Positions 45,536 to 55,611 of a stretch of DNA of 64,000 nt are shown piece by piece; positions within the stretch are counted from its first letter, which is position 1; each line of letters starts with the position of its first letter. The notes under the pieces are model-generated. The model saw nothing but the letters and a program-made list of their open reading frames with translations, made no database searches and was not told the DNA's origin. The DNA is from Ceratorhiza oryzae-sativae (Eukaryota; Basidiomycota; Agaricomycetes; Cantharellales; Ceratobasidiaceae): positions 1,054,001 to 1,118,000 of the forward strand of contig JARWMV010000240.1 of assembly GCA_030998015.1 (NCBI GenBank), read 5' to 3'. The translations under genes and the position numbers were made by a program.

Positions 45536-48500
45536 CCTAGGCAACAAGACATCCTTCATTCACTTGAAGGAGCCCAATATCTCAGTACTCTAGATGCTCT
45601 AGCAGGCTTTACTCAACTCCAGATAAAGGATGAGGATAGGCCTAAGACAGCATTTAGATGTCACAGAGGACACTTTCAATTCAGAAGAATGCCTTTTGGA
45701 TGGAGAAATGGACCTCCAGTATTCCAAAGGGTTATGACTGATGTCTTGGCCCCATTCTTATGGATATTTGCTCTAGTATATATAGATGACATTGTGATAT
45801 ACAGCAAGTCATTTGAAGACCACTGTGAACATCTAGACAAAGTGTTAAAGGCCATTGCAGACTCTGGATTGACTCTTTCTCCTGGTAAATGCCACCTTGG
45901 ATATCAATCTCTGCTCCTTTTAGGACAAAAGGTGTCCAGACTTGGCATGTCTACCCATAAGGAGAAAGTGGAAGGCATTCTACAATTAGAAGAACCTAAG
46001 GATATACCTACATTACAAACATTCTTAGGAATGATGACCTACTTTTCAAGTTATATTCCATATTATACTTGGATAGTAGCTCCATTATTTAATCTCTTGA
46101 AGAAGAGTGTCAAGTGGAAATGGGATAAATTGGAATCCCATGCTTTCAAACTAGCTAAGCTAGTCCTAGCCAATGCACCAGTTCTCTCTTACCCAATACC
46201 AGGGATGCCCTATAGGCTTTATACTGATGCATGTGACTTTGGAATAGCTGCTATCTTACAGCAAATTCAAACCATGAAACTTAAGGACCTGAAAGGAACT
46301 AGAGTTTATGATCAATGTAAGAAAGCTCACCAAGAAGGGTTACCTGTCCCCAGGTTTATTACACCTGACTCCAAAGGAAAGGTCATCCTGACTGGGGGGG
46401 CTGATGGTACTGAAACTTTTGACTATGAAGATACTTGGAATGAAGACTTTGAAGAAACTGAAGTACACATAGAGCGAGTCATTGCCTACTGGTCAAGACT
46501 TCTCAAATCAGCTGAGACAAGGTACTCAGCCACTGAGAGAGAAGCTCTAGGTGTAAGAGATGGTCTAGTGAAATTCCACATGTATCTTGAAGGTGCTAAA
46601 GTTGTAGTAGTGTCAGATCATGCTGCCCTTAAATGGAGTAAGACTTACCAAACTGTGAACAGAAGGCTATCTGGTTATGGCATAGTAATAGCTGCCTTTC
46701 CAGACCTAGTAATAGTTCATAGAGCAGGCAAAGTCCATACTAATGTTGACCCAATCTCTAGATTAAGAAGAAGGATCCCTAGACAAGATGGACCTTTAGC
46801 AGACTTATCAACTCCTCTTACTTTTAACAATGACACTGAAGATGCCTTGAAGAATCTGTACCAAGAAATAGGTGTAGACTTTGAGAAGGATTTGCTAGTC
46901 CAATCGACTATGCATGCTTTAGCCAATGAAGAAAAGCCTTCCAAAGGTTTTAGGACAAGGTTTAAGGTAAGAAACAAAGTATATAAAGCTAATGTCTCTC
47001 TTGCTACATCAGGTTTGAATGAGCTACACATCAGTATTAATGAATCTGAAGTTAATCGCTTTTATGAAGCATACACTAATGATCCCCATTTTGCTGATGT
47101 ACTCAAGAAGCTGCAAGGTGAATATGATCATCTAAATCCACCCTACAAACAATACAGGATTGGAGAAAATGGTCTTATTTACTTTTGCAGAGATGACAAT
47201 TACAAGCTGTGTGTCCCTAAAGACTTACAGAAGGAAGTAGTAGCTGAAATACATGACTCTCTTCAAGAAGGAGCTCATGCTGGCTACCATAGGACCTAAA
47301 AAAGTAGCTTCTACCTACTACTGGCCTAAGATGGTACAAGTCATTAAGGAATATGTGCGCACTTGTGATATTTGTCAAAAGGCTAAGCCTAAAAGACATG
47401 GACAAAGAGGTTTTCTTCAATCTATTCCAATTCCTAGTCAGCCTTTTGAAGTAGTAACCATGGATTTTATAATGGATCTTCCTCCTAGCAATGGATTTAA
47501 TGCCATACTAACTATAGTTGATAAATTGACTAAGTATGCACACTTTATCCCTTGCAATACTTCTATCAATGAGGAAGAAACTGCCAAACTATTCCATGCG
47601 CATATATGGACCAAGTATGGTCTTCCAAGACAGGTTATTACTGACAGAGACTCTAGATGGACAGGAGCCTTTTGGGAACACTTAACCTCTTTGGTTGGAA
47701 TTCAGAGATCACTTACTACAGCTTACCACCCACAAGCTGATGGACAGAGTGAGATTATGAACCAAACCTTAGAGATTGCCTTAAGAGCTTTTGTCTTTCC
47801 TTCAATGGACAATTGGAGTGACCTCCTAAATGATTTTAGCTTTGCTTACAACACCATGGAGCATACATCTACAGGATTTACACCTTCTTATCTTCTTTTA
47901 GGATTTGAACCACTTCGACCCTCAGATTTACTCACTTCTACTGGTAAAGCTTTAGCCAGACCCTCTGTAGAAGATCCTAAAGCTGTGAACTTTGATGAGA
48001 TGATGAAAGCAATTCGCTCTCAAGCTCAGGATGCCTTGAAATTGGCTCAGGTTCACATGGAGGATCAATACAACAAGAATCATAGTTATCTTGATCTACA
48101 GGAAGGAGATTTGGTCATGCTGAATCCACATTCCCTGAACCTGCTGAGAAATCAGAAGAGAAAAGGAAGGAAACTCCAGATGAAGTATGATGGTCCCTTC
48201 GAAGTTCTGGAGAAGCTTTCAGATGTAACTTATTGCATCAAGATTCCAGCCAGCTACAAGATTCACCCTGTGATTAATATAGCTCATCTGGAACCTTATC
48301 ATAGAGATAAAGATGGTACAGACCATCCCAAGAAACATCTGAATAGATCTGACTTTGACAAGGAACCTGAGTGGGAAGTGGAAGAAATTCTGGATGAAAA
48401 GATGATCAAGAAAGGACAGAGAAAGCAGGGTCAATATCTTACAAGATTTGTGGACTATCCACCTGAATGGGATGAATGGTTATCCAGGCAGCAGTTGACA

Positions 48501-48566
48501 AATGCTCCCAGGATTCTCAAGGAATGGGAACTTAAGCAACACCTCAAGACCTCTAGGAAGTCTTAA
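45536..48566 (+). mobile_element. Chromodomain Ty3/gypsy pol (RT-RNase H-integrase), 5'-truncated and frameshifted
   Basis: The sequence starts inside reverse transcriptase next to LTR D: LDALAGFTQL, FRRMPFGWRNGPPVFQ, then YIDD (about 45779-45790). RNase H follows (LYTDACDFGI, then RYSATEREALGV, then VSDHAALKW). The integrase has H-H-C-C zinc binding (EIHDSLQEGAHAGYH...TCDICQ). All three catalytic residues are present: MDFIMDLP, ITDRDSRW and HPQADGQSE. The C-terminus is a chromodomain (EWEVEEILDEK, YLTRFVDYP, W.DEWL, NAPRILKEWE), marking a chromovirus-type element. One base offset in CCTAAAAAAG near 47298-47307 shifts the frame in the zinc-binding domain. The gag, protease and RT N-terminus are missing. 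Confidence 0.92.
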
Positions 48567-48693
48567 CCCTTTCCTGAAAATCATTCCAAGAACAACACGT
48601 GATTTCTCTGTTGTTTGTTTACTGACAAAGTCATTTTGTAGATATAAATCAGCTGGCATTTACCTCTGGAATCACCACACCAACCATGGCTAA
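48567..48693 (+). other. Spacer after the chromodomain integrase
   Basis: A short non-conserved spacer ending with an in-frame TAA just before the membrane-segment ORF. It includes ACCAACCATGGC, a good start context whose frame closes after about 40 codons. Confidence 0.4.
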
Positions 48694-49068
48694 CTTCTTA
48701 TCATCATTGCTGTTACTCTCCCAATCGTCCTCTTGGTGCTATCCACCCTATACTACCTTTACAGCCTGGGGGAAGACTTCATATGGATTGCACCTGGCCA
48801 AAAGGGAGTAATGGAGTACTCCAACCTGGAGCGCACCATCACTGTCACTGGCAGAGTGGTCATTTCCCTGCCACACAGATTGGTATACCTTAGCAGGCAG
48901 AGAACCCTCTGGACAGTAAAGCCTGCCAACATCCTCTCCATTGCCTTGGTGAGGAATCGCAGGCAATACAGCCCTTACAGGGGTCCAGGAAACAGAGGCA
49001 TGCCCTCTGAACTTTTCATCCTGCCTGATCATCCATATTGTAAGTCCAAACCTATTTACTGGGTTTAA
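48694..49068 (+). CDS. Accessory ORF 1 of the chromovirus element: single-membrane-segment protein, family unknown
   Basis: An open frame of 124 codons lies directly downstream of integrase on the same strand. The first 25 codons (48694-48768) are almost entirely Leu, Ile, Val and Thr followed by Tyr/Leu, a strong transmembrane segment. The rest is a basic, beta-rich-looking domain (ERTITVTGRVVISLPHR) ending KPIYWV. There is no ATG in frame until about 48811, after the membrane segment, so the real start may come from splicing onto an upstream exon. The location between integrase and 3' LTR is where envelope-like or accessory genes sit in some gypsy lineages, but I see no envelope hallmarks. 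Confidence 0.45.
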   Translation, partial: LLIIIAVTLPIVLLVLSTLYYLYSLGEDFIWIAPGQKGVMEYSNLERTITVTGRVVISLPHRLVYLSRQRTLWTVKPANILSIALVRNRRQYSPYRGPGNRGMPSELFILPDHPYCKSKPIYWV

Positions 49069-49605
49069 TACTTATGGTTCTGGACAGATCAAATGCAAGG
49101 GATGGGGCAACAGCAATACTTAGGATCTTTTCTACAGCTGTAGATAAGATTACCCAAGCTTGGTAAGTCAGATCTTCCTGATCGTCTTATCACGTCCACT
49201 GATCTATTTGGATCGATCACATCTAGTCCCCATCCAGAAACCTTTTTCCCCTTATCTTCCCTTTATGTCTTGTACCAGAACTTTCTGTATATAGATTTAA
49301 AGTATAAAGTTGTCTGATCCCCTAAGCAATAATCAGAATGAGTCACTGCAAAGTAATCTCAGTTGACTGCTTGGACCAATCACCAACTGTGAGGTTTAAG
49401 GACTAGATAAGAAAGATCTGGAAGAATCAGCATGTGATAACTGTACAGATAACAGCAGAGTGCACTCTATTTGGCCAGTTACAAGCTTCTTTTACTTGGA
49501 GTAAGCTTCCTATTGGCAACTGGATGTGAAATACATGCAGTATAAGATTTTTGTGTTGTCTCTAAGGTACTACAGCTGTATACTGCCCAGTTTTACCCTC
49601 TAAAC
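49069..49605 (+). promoter_or_regulatory. Possible internal promoter region for the accessory genes
   Basis: Non-coding stretch within the element. TATAAGATTT at 49541-49550 lies 56-65 bp before the ATG at 49606, a plausible TATA-to-start distance for a subgenomic transcript. This is inference only. Confidence 0.35.
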
Positions 49606-50672
49606 ATGTCTGACTACTCAATCAAACATCCCCAGACTCCCAACACCCATCTGGACTTTCTGGAGCATCGCTTTATGGGCCTCAGATGGGAACGCACTAG
49701 GGTGCAATCTCAAAACAGGCAGAATAGGCAACAATCTAGAAGGGAGGGCATTGAGCCTGCCCCAGATGTGCCACTTCCAGTGTACCCCAATCCAGCTCCC
49801 TCTGCTCTCTACCCTCCACTTCCAACTTATCCATTGGAAGCTCCCAACCAAGGCCCTCATTTTGAGATTGGATGGCTGACTCCTCCTTCTCCAGGGTTGG
49901 AACCAACCCCATTTGATCTGGTGCTGATGCATGGATGGGGCAGGAGGGATGAAAGGCCTGTGCCTCCCCCAAGGAGCACAAGCCCTGTTGACTATGAGGA
50001 ATTCCTGGAGAGGATGGACTGGTAAGTTCTTGACTTCAATTGAGTCAAGATCTAAAGCTGATCTGTTTAGGGATTATGCACATCAGCCCCATGAGGCTTC
50101 CAGAGAGCCTTCCATACTCTCTGAAGCACCTACTGATGGGGAATATGACTCAGGAGGAGAGCTTCCTGAATATCAGTGAGTTCGCTTCTCTTGAGTCAAG
50201 ATCTAAAGTTGACTTGTTTAGACTTGCTTACCCTCCTTCCCCTTCTCCTGAATACCAGCCAGAATCACCATCTGACTCACTTTCTGATGGAACTGAGTCA
50301 TCTGGTGACCTTCTGGTGACAGAGTTGGTCTTAGAAAGTAGGGTACAGGAGTTGAATAGGGAACTAGTGGAAGAAGTAGGAAACCTCAGAGCTGTGCAAA
50401 GATGTCTGAGGGATATCATGGAGGCTCATGACTTGTATTATTTTGGTCTGCTCAGAATTTATACTATTGTCCCCCAATTCCACTTGTGTGAACTTAAGGA
50501 ACAATCTTATAATTCCAAAGATCAAGGCAGGACGTCTCTGGGCTCTAAAAACAGCCTTGGAGAGCCCTCTCTCCTCAGCAGTTCAACACCCTCCAGTTCT
50601 ACAGCTCTACTTCTCTCTTATCTTCATATTCTCATCTTCTTTCCACCATGCAGACTCCTCCCTCCATGTTGA
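49606..50672 (+). CDS. Accessory ORF 2 of the chromovirus element: proline-rich, three-exon protein, family unknown
   Basis: Exon 1 is 49606-50021 (MSDYSIKHPQT start), exon 2 is 50071-50175 and exon 3 starts at 50222. The introns 50022-50070 (49 nt) and 50176-50221 (46 nt) have GTAAGT/GTGAGT donors and TTTAG acceptors, and phase 2 is kept across both. The two introns are near-copies of each other. The protein is Pro/Ser/Glu-rich with repeated acidic DYEEF/EYDSGG-type exon ends, and has a coiled-coil-like stretch in exon 3 (VQELNRELVEEVGNLRAV). The frame continues to 50672 but may splice earlier. I recognise no family. It overlaps the start of accessory ORF 3. Confidence 0.55.
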
Positions 50673-51702
50673 ATGATGTCCAGATTATGGCCAGCATCAA
50701 CTTGATCTTGTCCTGCAAGCACTTCCATGTGTTTGCTAGTGTCATGCGTCAAGGGGAGAGTAAGTTTTTCAGTAGCCCATCCATCCTTGAGTGCAAGTTC
50801 AGGGAGGGCATTGAAGTACAGCACAGTGTAGGTCAGAGCTGGTATAAGGATGGCTGGTACCTAAGTGACCAAACCATTCATGCTCTTACTGATGCTCTAT
50901 TGCAAGTGCGCGACTGTGTTGCCACTTTCTGCAATGATGGCGGCCTTAAGAAGGCTGAGGTTTTGAACAGCTTTGGAGTGGACTCACCTCTGTATGTGCA
51001 ATTTAGGGTGGCAAATATTGCATACCCTCTAGAGCCAGAAAAGGGTTTCCACATCCAGGACTGGCATGAGCCTTTTGATTCCTTCTCTGACCTGATCTAC
51101 ACAGTAGTTTGTCTCCAAATCTGGGGCAATCACATGCTGAGTGCCTTGAACCATCTGGCTCACTCTAAAGGGCTTGTTCCAGATGAAGGACACTTGCTGG
51201 AGCTTCCTCCTGTGCCCTGTGGGATTCTAGCTTTTGCCCAGTGCACCTGGGACAAGTATTTGCTTGAACACCCTTATGGGAGCTGGGAGTTGCCTGCAGA
51301 TGATGGAGTCCCTGCTGCTTGGGGAAACGATGTAGTAAGCATCCCCTAGTTCATGCTTTCTTCATTTTACTGACTCTTATTTAGCACTACTTGGTGGCCC
51401 TATCAGAGGAATATTCCCATAGGACAGCTAAGGCTAAATATGAAGAATGGTGGGCAGGGCAGAAAGATAAGAAGCTTAATGCTCGCCTTAGAGTTTTCTT
51501 TGGGGATAAAGCCTCTGAGGGTGCAGAGCCTTCTATGAGCCCTGAGCCTTCTCTTGGAGATGAAGATTCAGATTCTGAGACTCTCAGTGGCTCCTGCCCT
51601 CCTTCGCCTCCCAGTACTCCTGAACCTTGTCCTAATAACAAGGGAAAGGAAAGGGAGCACATTTACATCAGCTCTGATGATGAGGGATATGATTCTCTCT
51701 AA
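50648..51702 (+). CDS. Accessory ORF 3 of the chromovirus element: two-exon globular protein, family unknown
   Basis: The start ATG at 50648 has the context TTCCACCATGC. Exon 1 is 50648-51334 and exon 2 is 51385-51702; the 50-nt intron has GTAAGC...TTTAG ends and joins NDV to HYLVALSEE in frame. About 334 residues. Residues 1-230 look globular (MASINLILSCKHFHVF, SWYKDGWYLSDQ, FRVANIAYPLEPEKGFH). The C-terminal 100 residues are Ser/Glu/Pro-rich and end in a DDEGYDSL acidic tail containing ISSDDE, a casein-kinase-like site or SUMO-interaction-like stretch. No known domain is recognised. It ends only 17 bp before a G-run that looks like the polypurine tract of the 3' LTR, so it is part of the element. 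Confidence 0.6.
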
Positions 51703-51719
51703 TGTGAGTTGACATACCA

Positions 51720-51733
51720 GACTGGGGGGGCTA
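51720..51733 (+). other. Candidate polypurine tract before LTR E
   Basis: GACTGGGGGGGCTA lies directly upstream of the LTR E start. A purine-rich run at this position is the expected plus-strand primer for LTR retrotransposons, and it links the internal region 45536-51719 to this LTR family. Confidence 0.65.
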
Positions 51734-53047
51734 TTTTATGGATCACTAACATTTTTCTATTAATTTAGTCTGCTCTGCCAACCTCAAGCAATGCCTCTGT
51801 AATTAATTTGTGAAATACTTGAATTTGTATGCACTCCAAATTGTACTATTTTCTGTTCCATTAAATAGTACAAATTTCCTGCTCTCCAACGCATATTTTA
51901 TTAAGTTTTTACGATAAGATCTCAGAGAGATACAGAGGTTGCAATATTTCCTCTTATCAGGAGATTTTGATTACAACATCGCACCACTCATATCTTGGCA
52001 ACCGCTTACGCTATCAAAGCGATCTTATGTTCTATCGATACCTAATCTTTGGTGGTATCTGCTGCCCAAAGATCGTCGCAATCCACTGGATCCTCATGCC
52101 GGAACGGTCTGAAGATCATTAGAATCTTACTGGACCATCAATCAAGATCTAATGACTCCAGTGAGTCAGGAGAGCTTTCCAAATTGATCCAGAAGCTTCT
52201 CTGACTCACCTTATGACTCACTGAGATGTAGCCTCTGTTCATTACATGTATATACTATGATAATATGATCTACAAGCCAATAGCAGGTCTCAGATGCATC
52301 AATGCCTTTGATCCACACCCTGTCTTTACTCTCATATCCTATACTGGGCTAGGGTGTACCCCAAGTATAGCAGTACCCTCTTTTGATGATTGCACTGGCA
52401 TGCATGCATCTATTTGGCTCTGGAATGCCCTCCTCAGGGTATAAAAGGACCTCCTCTGAGGCCCTTCCAGACCACCTCCTCTCCTCCTCTACTCAACCCA
52501 GACCAGTTATTGGTTTCCTTTTTCTCTTTCTATTTCTCTTGTCTGTGTGTGATTTCTTATATAACTAGTACTGAGGAATAAAGTACCATATTAGTTATAT
52601 ACTGTCTGAGTCATTGTATCTTATATACAGAGTTATATAAGGATACAATATTGCCTGATTGAGTGTGACATTAAGTACCAGCTATTAGAGGAAATCTAAG
52701 TACCTGTAGCTGAGGAAGTACACACATTAGGCAGCTCACCATCTATCCTATAAGCTATCACTTAAGTCTAGTATTAAGATTAGTATCAGTTAGTCCAAGT
52801 GACTAGGGCTGAACTACATTTAAGATATCTAAGGGAACCTGACCATAGTAGTCTTGCTCTTTATACCTATAAATTAGTCAGTTTACACTGTGAAAGATTA
52901 AGACTACCTTGAGTGTTACTTGATTGCATTGCAACTACTTTGAGCCTTCTTACTCTAGTCTAAGAAGTATTGAGTACGATTAGTGTATACTAACATATCT
53001 ACATTTGCTTAAGCTCTAGATATTCAAGTGTACCCTGACCTGTAACA
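51734..53047 (+). mobile_element. LTR E, 3' LTR of the chromovirus-type element
   Basis: This 1314-bp copy of the same family ends CTGTAACA. Its first dinucleotide is TT instead of TG. It contains TATAAAAGG near 52440. The right flank AACTG has no partner at the left end of the truncated element. Confidence 0.92.
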
Positions 53048-53550
53048 AACTGAGGGTACATCAAACTATGGTCATGCATACATAAGTGGAGTCACATGAC
53101 TGTATTACATGCTTGTAACACTGAAACCCAACAAGGACATAGTCCAGACCCATTACAGGCATTAGCCACTTGTAAAGCAAGGTCCAATAACCACTTTCAG
53201 AGGTTGTGACAGAATACAAGTTTTTATAAGCTGAAAGTACACAAACACAAGCTCTTAGATGTTCAGTGCACAGCTGGTGGAACATCACCCTGTGATATTT
53301 TTGTTAATTAAGCACTGACAGGCACCCCCCTCCCCCCCAGTTGGCCTTGTGTTGAAAAGAGTTTTTGGAGCCTTGTGTGACTGGGCAATGCAACTTGCTT
53401 GCCTGCCGTGTGGGATTTCTTTGAGTGTTGGTTGCATACTCCCAGTCCAAATACAGATTCAATTGGTATCCTGAACGAACTACATCTTGTACCGGAAAAC
53501 AAAATTCGGACGACTATGAAATGTTGTCGACAACAGAACAACGCCTTGTG
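53048..53550. other. Transposon-to-gene boundary
   Basis: A fragment at about 53130-53215 is the inverted counterpart of about 7077-7160 (a dispersed repeat that begins TGT(T/C)ACAACC(C/T)CTGAAAGTGG when read on its own strand). A run of C (CCCCCCTCCCCCCC) lies at about 53325-53338. CpG content rises again after about 53450, where the thioesterase gene's 3' flank begins. Confidence 0.55.
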
Positions 53551-54870
53551 TCACGGCTGAATAACCAACCCCGCTTTTGCCCCCCTGGCGCCCCTTCGAT
53601 CACCACAAAACTCGAGAACCAGAGGTTTCCAACAGTCGTCCGAGATGTGCATATGCGCACCTTGACAAGTGACGAAATGAATCTTTCCTCGCTGGTCGAG
53701 TGTGCGAAGGCCGATGGTGTTGGTCGTGTAGATCGGCTGTTGGTGGAGCGGAACAATCGTTTCGTCGTCCTTTTGTGATCCTCATCAGCCGACTCTGAAG
53801 CAAAGCAGGAACGGGAAAAAGAACGCACCCGTCGCGAATCAGGTTCGCTCAAATTCACAGCCTTGTACGACCCAAACCAGCCGCTCTCCTTGGGCACGAC
53901 CGTCCGATCGTCGCTAAATAACACCAGCACCAACGCCTCCAGGCTCTCCAATCGTGTCCGATACTCTTCTGCCGGCACCTCGACTTCGCCGTTGACGTCG
54001 GTTAAAAAGGTGTTGGAGGCGAGATAAGATTCGAGGTCGTGTGCGGTGCGTGGGTCTCGAAAGTATTGGGCTTGGATGATGTGTGTTTGGGCGTAGGATG
54101 TGTATACACCGCGGAGAGCTGCGTTGCTGGCGGCGTTGTGTGGGTGAGCGTGTGGAGAAAGCGAGTGGGGAGACGAGGGACGAACCGGGCCAGCCAGCAG
54201 AGAATGTCGCCAGCCTTGCAGCCTGGTAGGCCGCTTACGCCCATGTGTTGGGAGCCAAAGGTGAGGAGGGATCGGACGGGTGGAGAGTTGTACCGCTCGA
54301 TGTAGGCTCGCAGAAATTGACCGCCTGCGTCGTGAGAGGGTCAGCGTAGCGCGAGGAGCAGAAAGACAGTAAGGACCTTGAGAGAAGCCAATAGCATCAA
54401 ATCCGTCGGCGAGTTCAGGAATGGACGAGAGCTGATCCGCAACCTGGTCGATTTGGGCGTTGACTTCGCCAAACTGGGCTAGCAGGGTGAGCAAGAGAAC
54501 GACCAGCAGAGGTAGCAGACTGACCCAGCCGGCTTTGCGGTCTTCGCTCTGGTCGTCTGAAAACGACACCGAGTGGACGAATATCCCAGGGTGAACACGT
54601 TTGATGAGTTGGGCAAACTCGTCCATGCCCTCGGACTGTATCGACCCGACATGTCAGCCATGAGTGACGAGCTAGACAGACCGAACTGACATGGGCCGAA
54701 TCTCCTAAGCCGTGCCAGAGCACCAGCGGGTGCGGTTTCGTGTTGGAGAGTGGGTCGGTGGGCGACTCTACATCGGCGTGGGTCCGGTCGAGTTTGAGCT
54801 TGAACGGCGACTCCGGCAGTGAGACCGACAACACACACGGTATCACCGCCAGCACAACCGACAGACGCAT
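53551..54870 (-). CDS. PPT1: Palmitoyl-protein thioesterase
   Basis: Six exons give 347 residues: 54870-54691, 54635-54525, 54473-54377, 54324-54186, 54126-53829 and 53769-53551. The N-terminus MRLSVVLAVIPCVLSVSL is a signal peptide. The alpha/beta-hydrolase fold is marked by PLVLWHGLGDS, the nucleophile GFSQGG (Ser), LTFGSQHMGVSGLPGC, AQYFRDP, FLTDVNGE, VLFSDDRTVVPKES (catalytic Asp) and QGAHMHI (catalytic His). Two introns matter for the model. The 51-nt one at 54474-54524 contains no stop. The last (53770-53828) ends in AAAAG and restores the frame needed for the C-terminal His motif. The enzyme removes palmitate from S-acylated proteins in lysosome or vacuole. It is transcribed divergently from MPC2 with 132 bp between starts. 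Confidence 0.93.
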
Positions 54871-55002
54871 GGCTGTTGTGGGCGAGGAGAGGAGATGGTC
54901 AAGCGCCGTAGTATGACATAATGCATTACCCCAAGACTGTATTGTCCCGTTGATCTCGTCCTCAACCCGTACTCCGTCCATTCCATTCGCTTTGAACCAA
55001 AA
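54871..55002. promoter_or_regulatory. Divergent promoter between PPT1 and MPC2
   Basis: Only 132 bp separate the two start codons, so both promoters and 5' leaders must share this segment. No clear TATA box is seen. Confidence 0.7.
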
Positions 55003-55611
55003 ATGTCTGGCCCGGCAGCAGCGACATCAGCCTCCAAGTTCCAGGCGTTCATGAACCATCCTGCGGGTACGTGATGCCCTGCTTCTTCTCGTCTCACGCC
55101 AATTTATCCCTCGACGTTGACAGGACCCAAGACGGTATTCTTCTGGGCTCCGCTGATGAAATGGTGTCTCGTTGGCGCTGGACTCAAGGATCTGAGTCGA
55201 CCGGCCGACAAGCTGAGCGTGTCCCAGAACACGGGTGAGTCACGCGATTTCGCGCGGCCAGAGGACGTTTCTGACTCGTTCTGTTAGCTCTGGCCGCGAC
55301 TGGTTTCATCTGGGTGCGGTACTCCTTTGTCATCACACCTGTGAATTACAGTCTTGCTGCAGTACGTGCTTTTCTGAGCTTCCAAGTGTGGTTTAGTTAA
55401 TGGTGATGGATAGGTCAATTTCTTTGTCGGGATGTCGGGGTTGAGCCAGCTGTATAGGATTTGGGAGTACGTACCACACTCCTCTCCTCTCTACCAATTG
55501 TTCTATATTATTTGCTTGGATTGGTGCTGACATTGCATTCTCCTGTTCCAAAGTTATCGTCAAAAGAACCCTGGGTGGGATAAAACTGCGCCAAAGCCTG
55601 CTGCCAACTAA
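55003..55611 (+). CDS. MPC2: Mitochondrial pyruvate carrier subunit
   Basis: Five exons encode 119 residues: 55003-55066, 55124-55234, 55288-55361, 55414-55466 and 55554-55611; phases agree at every junction. The order of motifs is that of MPC2: FMNHPAGPKTVFFWAPLMKW, GLKDLSRPADKLS, ALAATGFIWVRYSFVITPVNY, AVNFFVGMSGLSQLYRIWDY. The hydrophobic segments correspond to the inner-membrane helices. It pairs with MPC1 to import pyruvate into the mitochondrial matrix. Length matches the family. It is divergent from PPT1. Confidence 0.96.
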
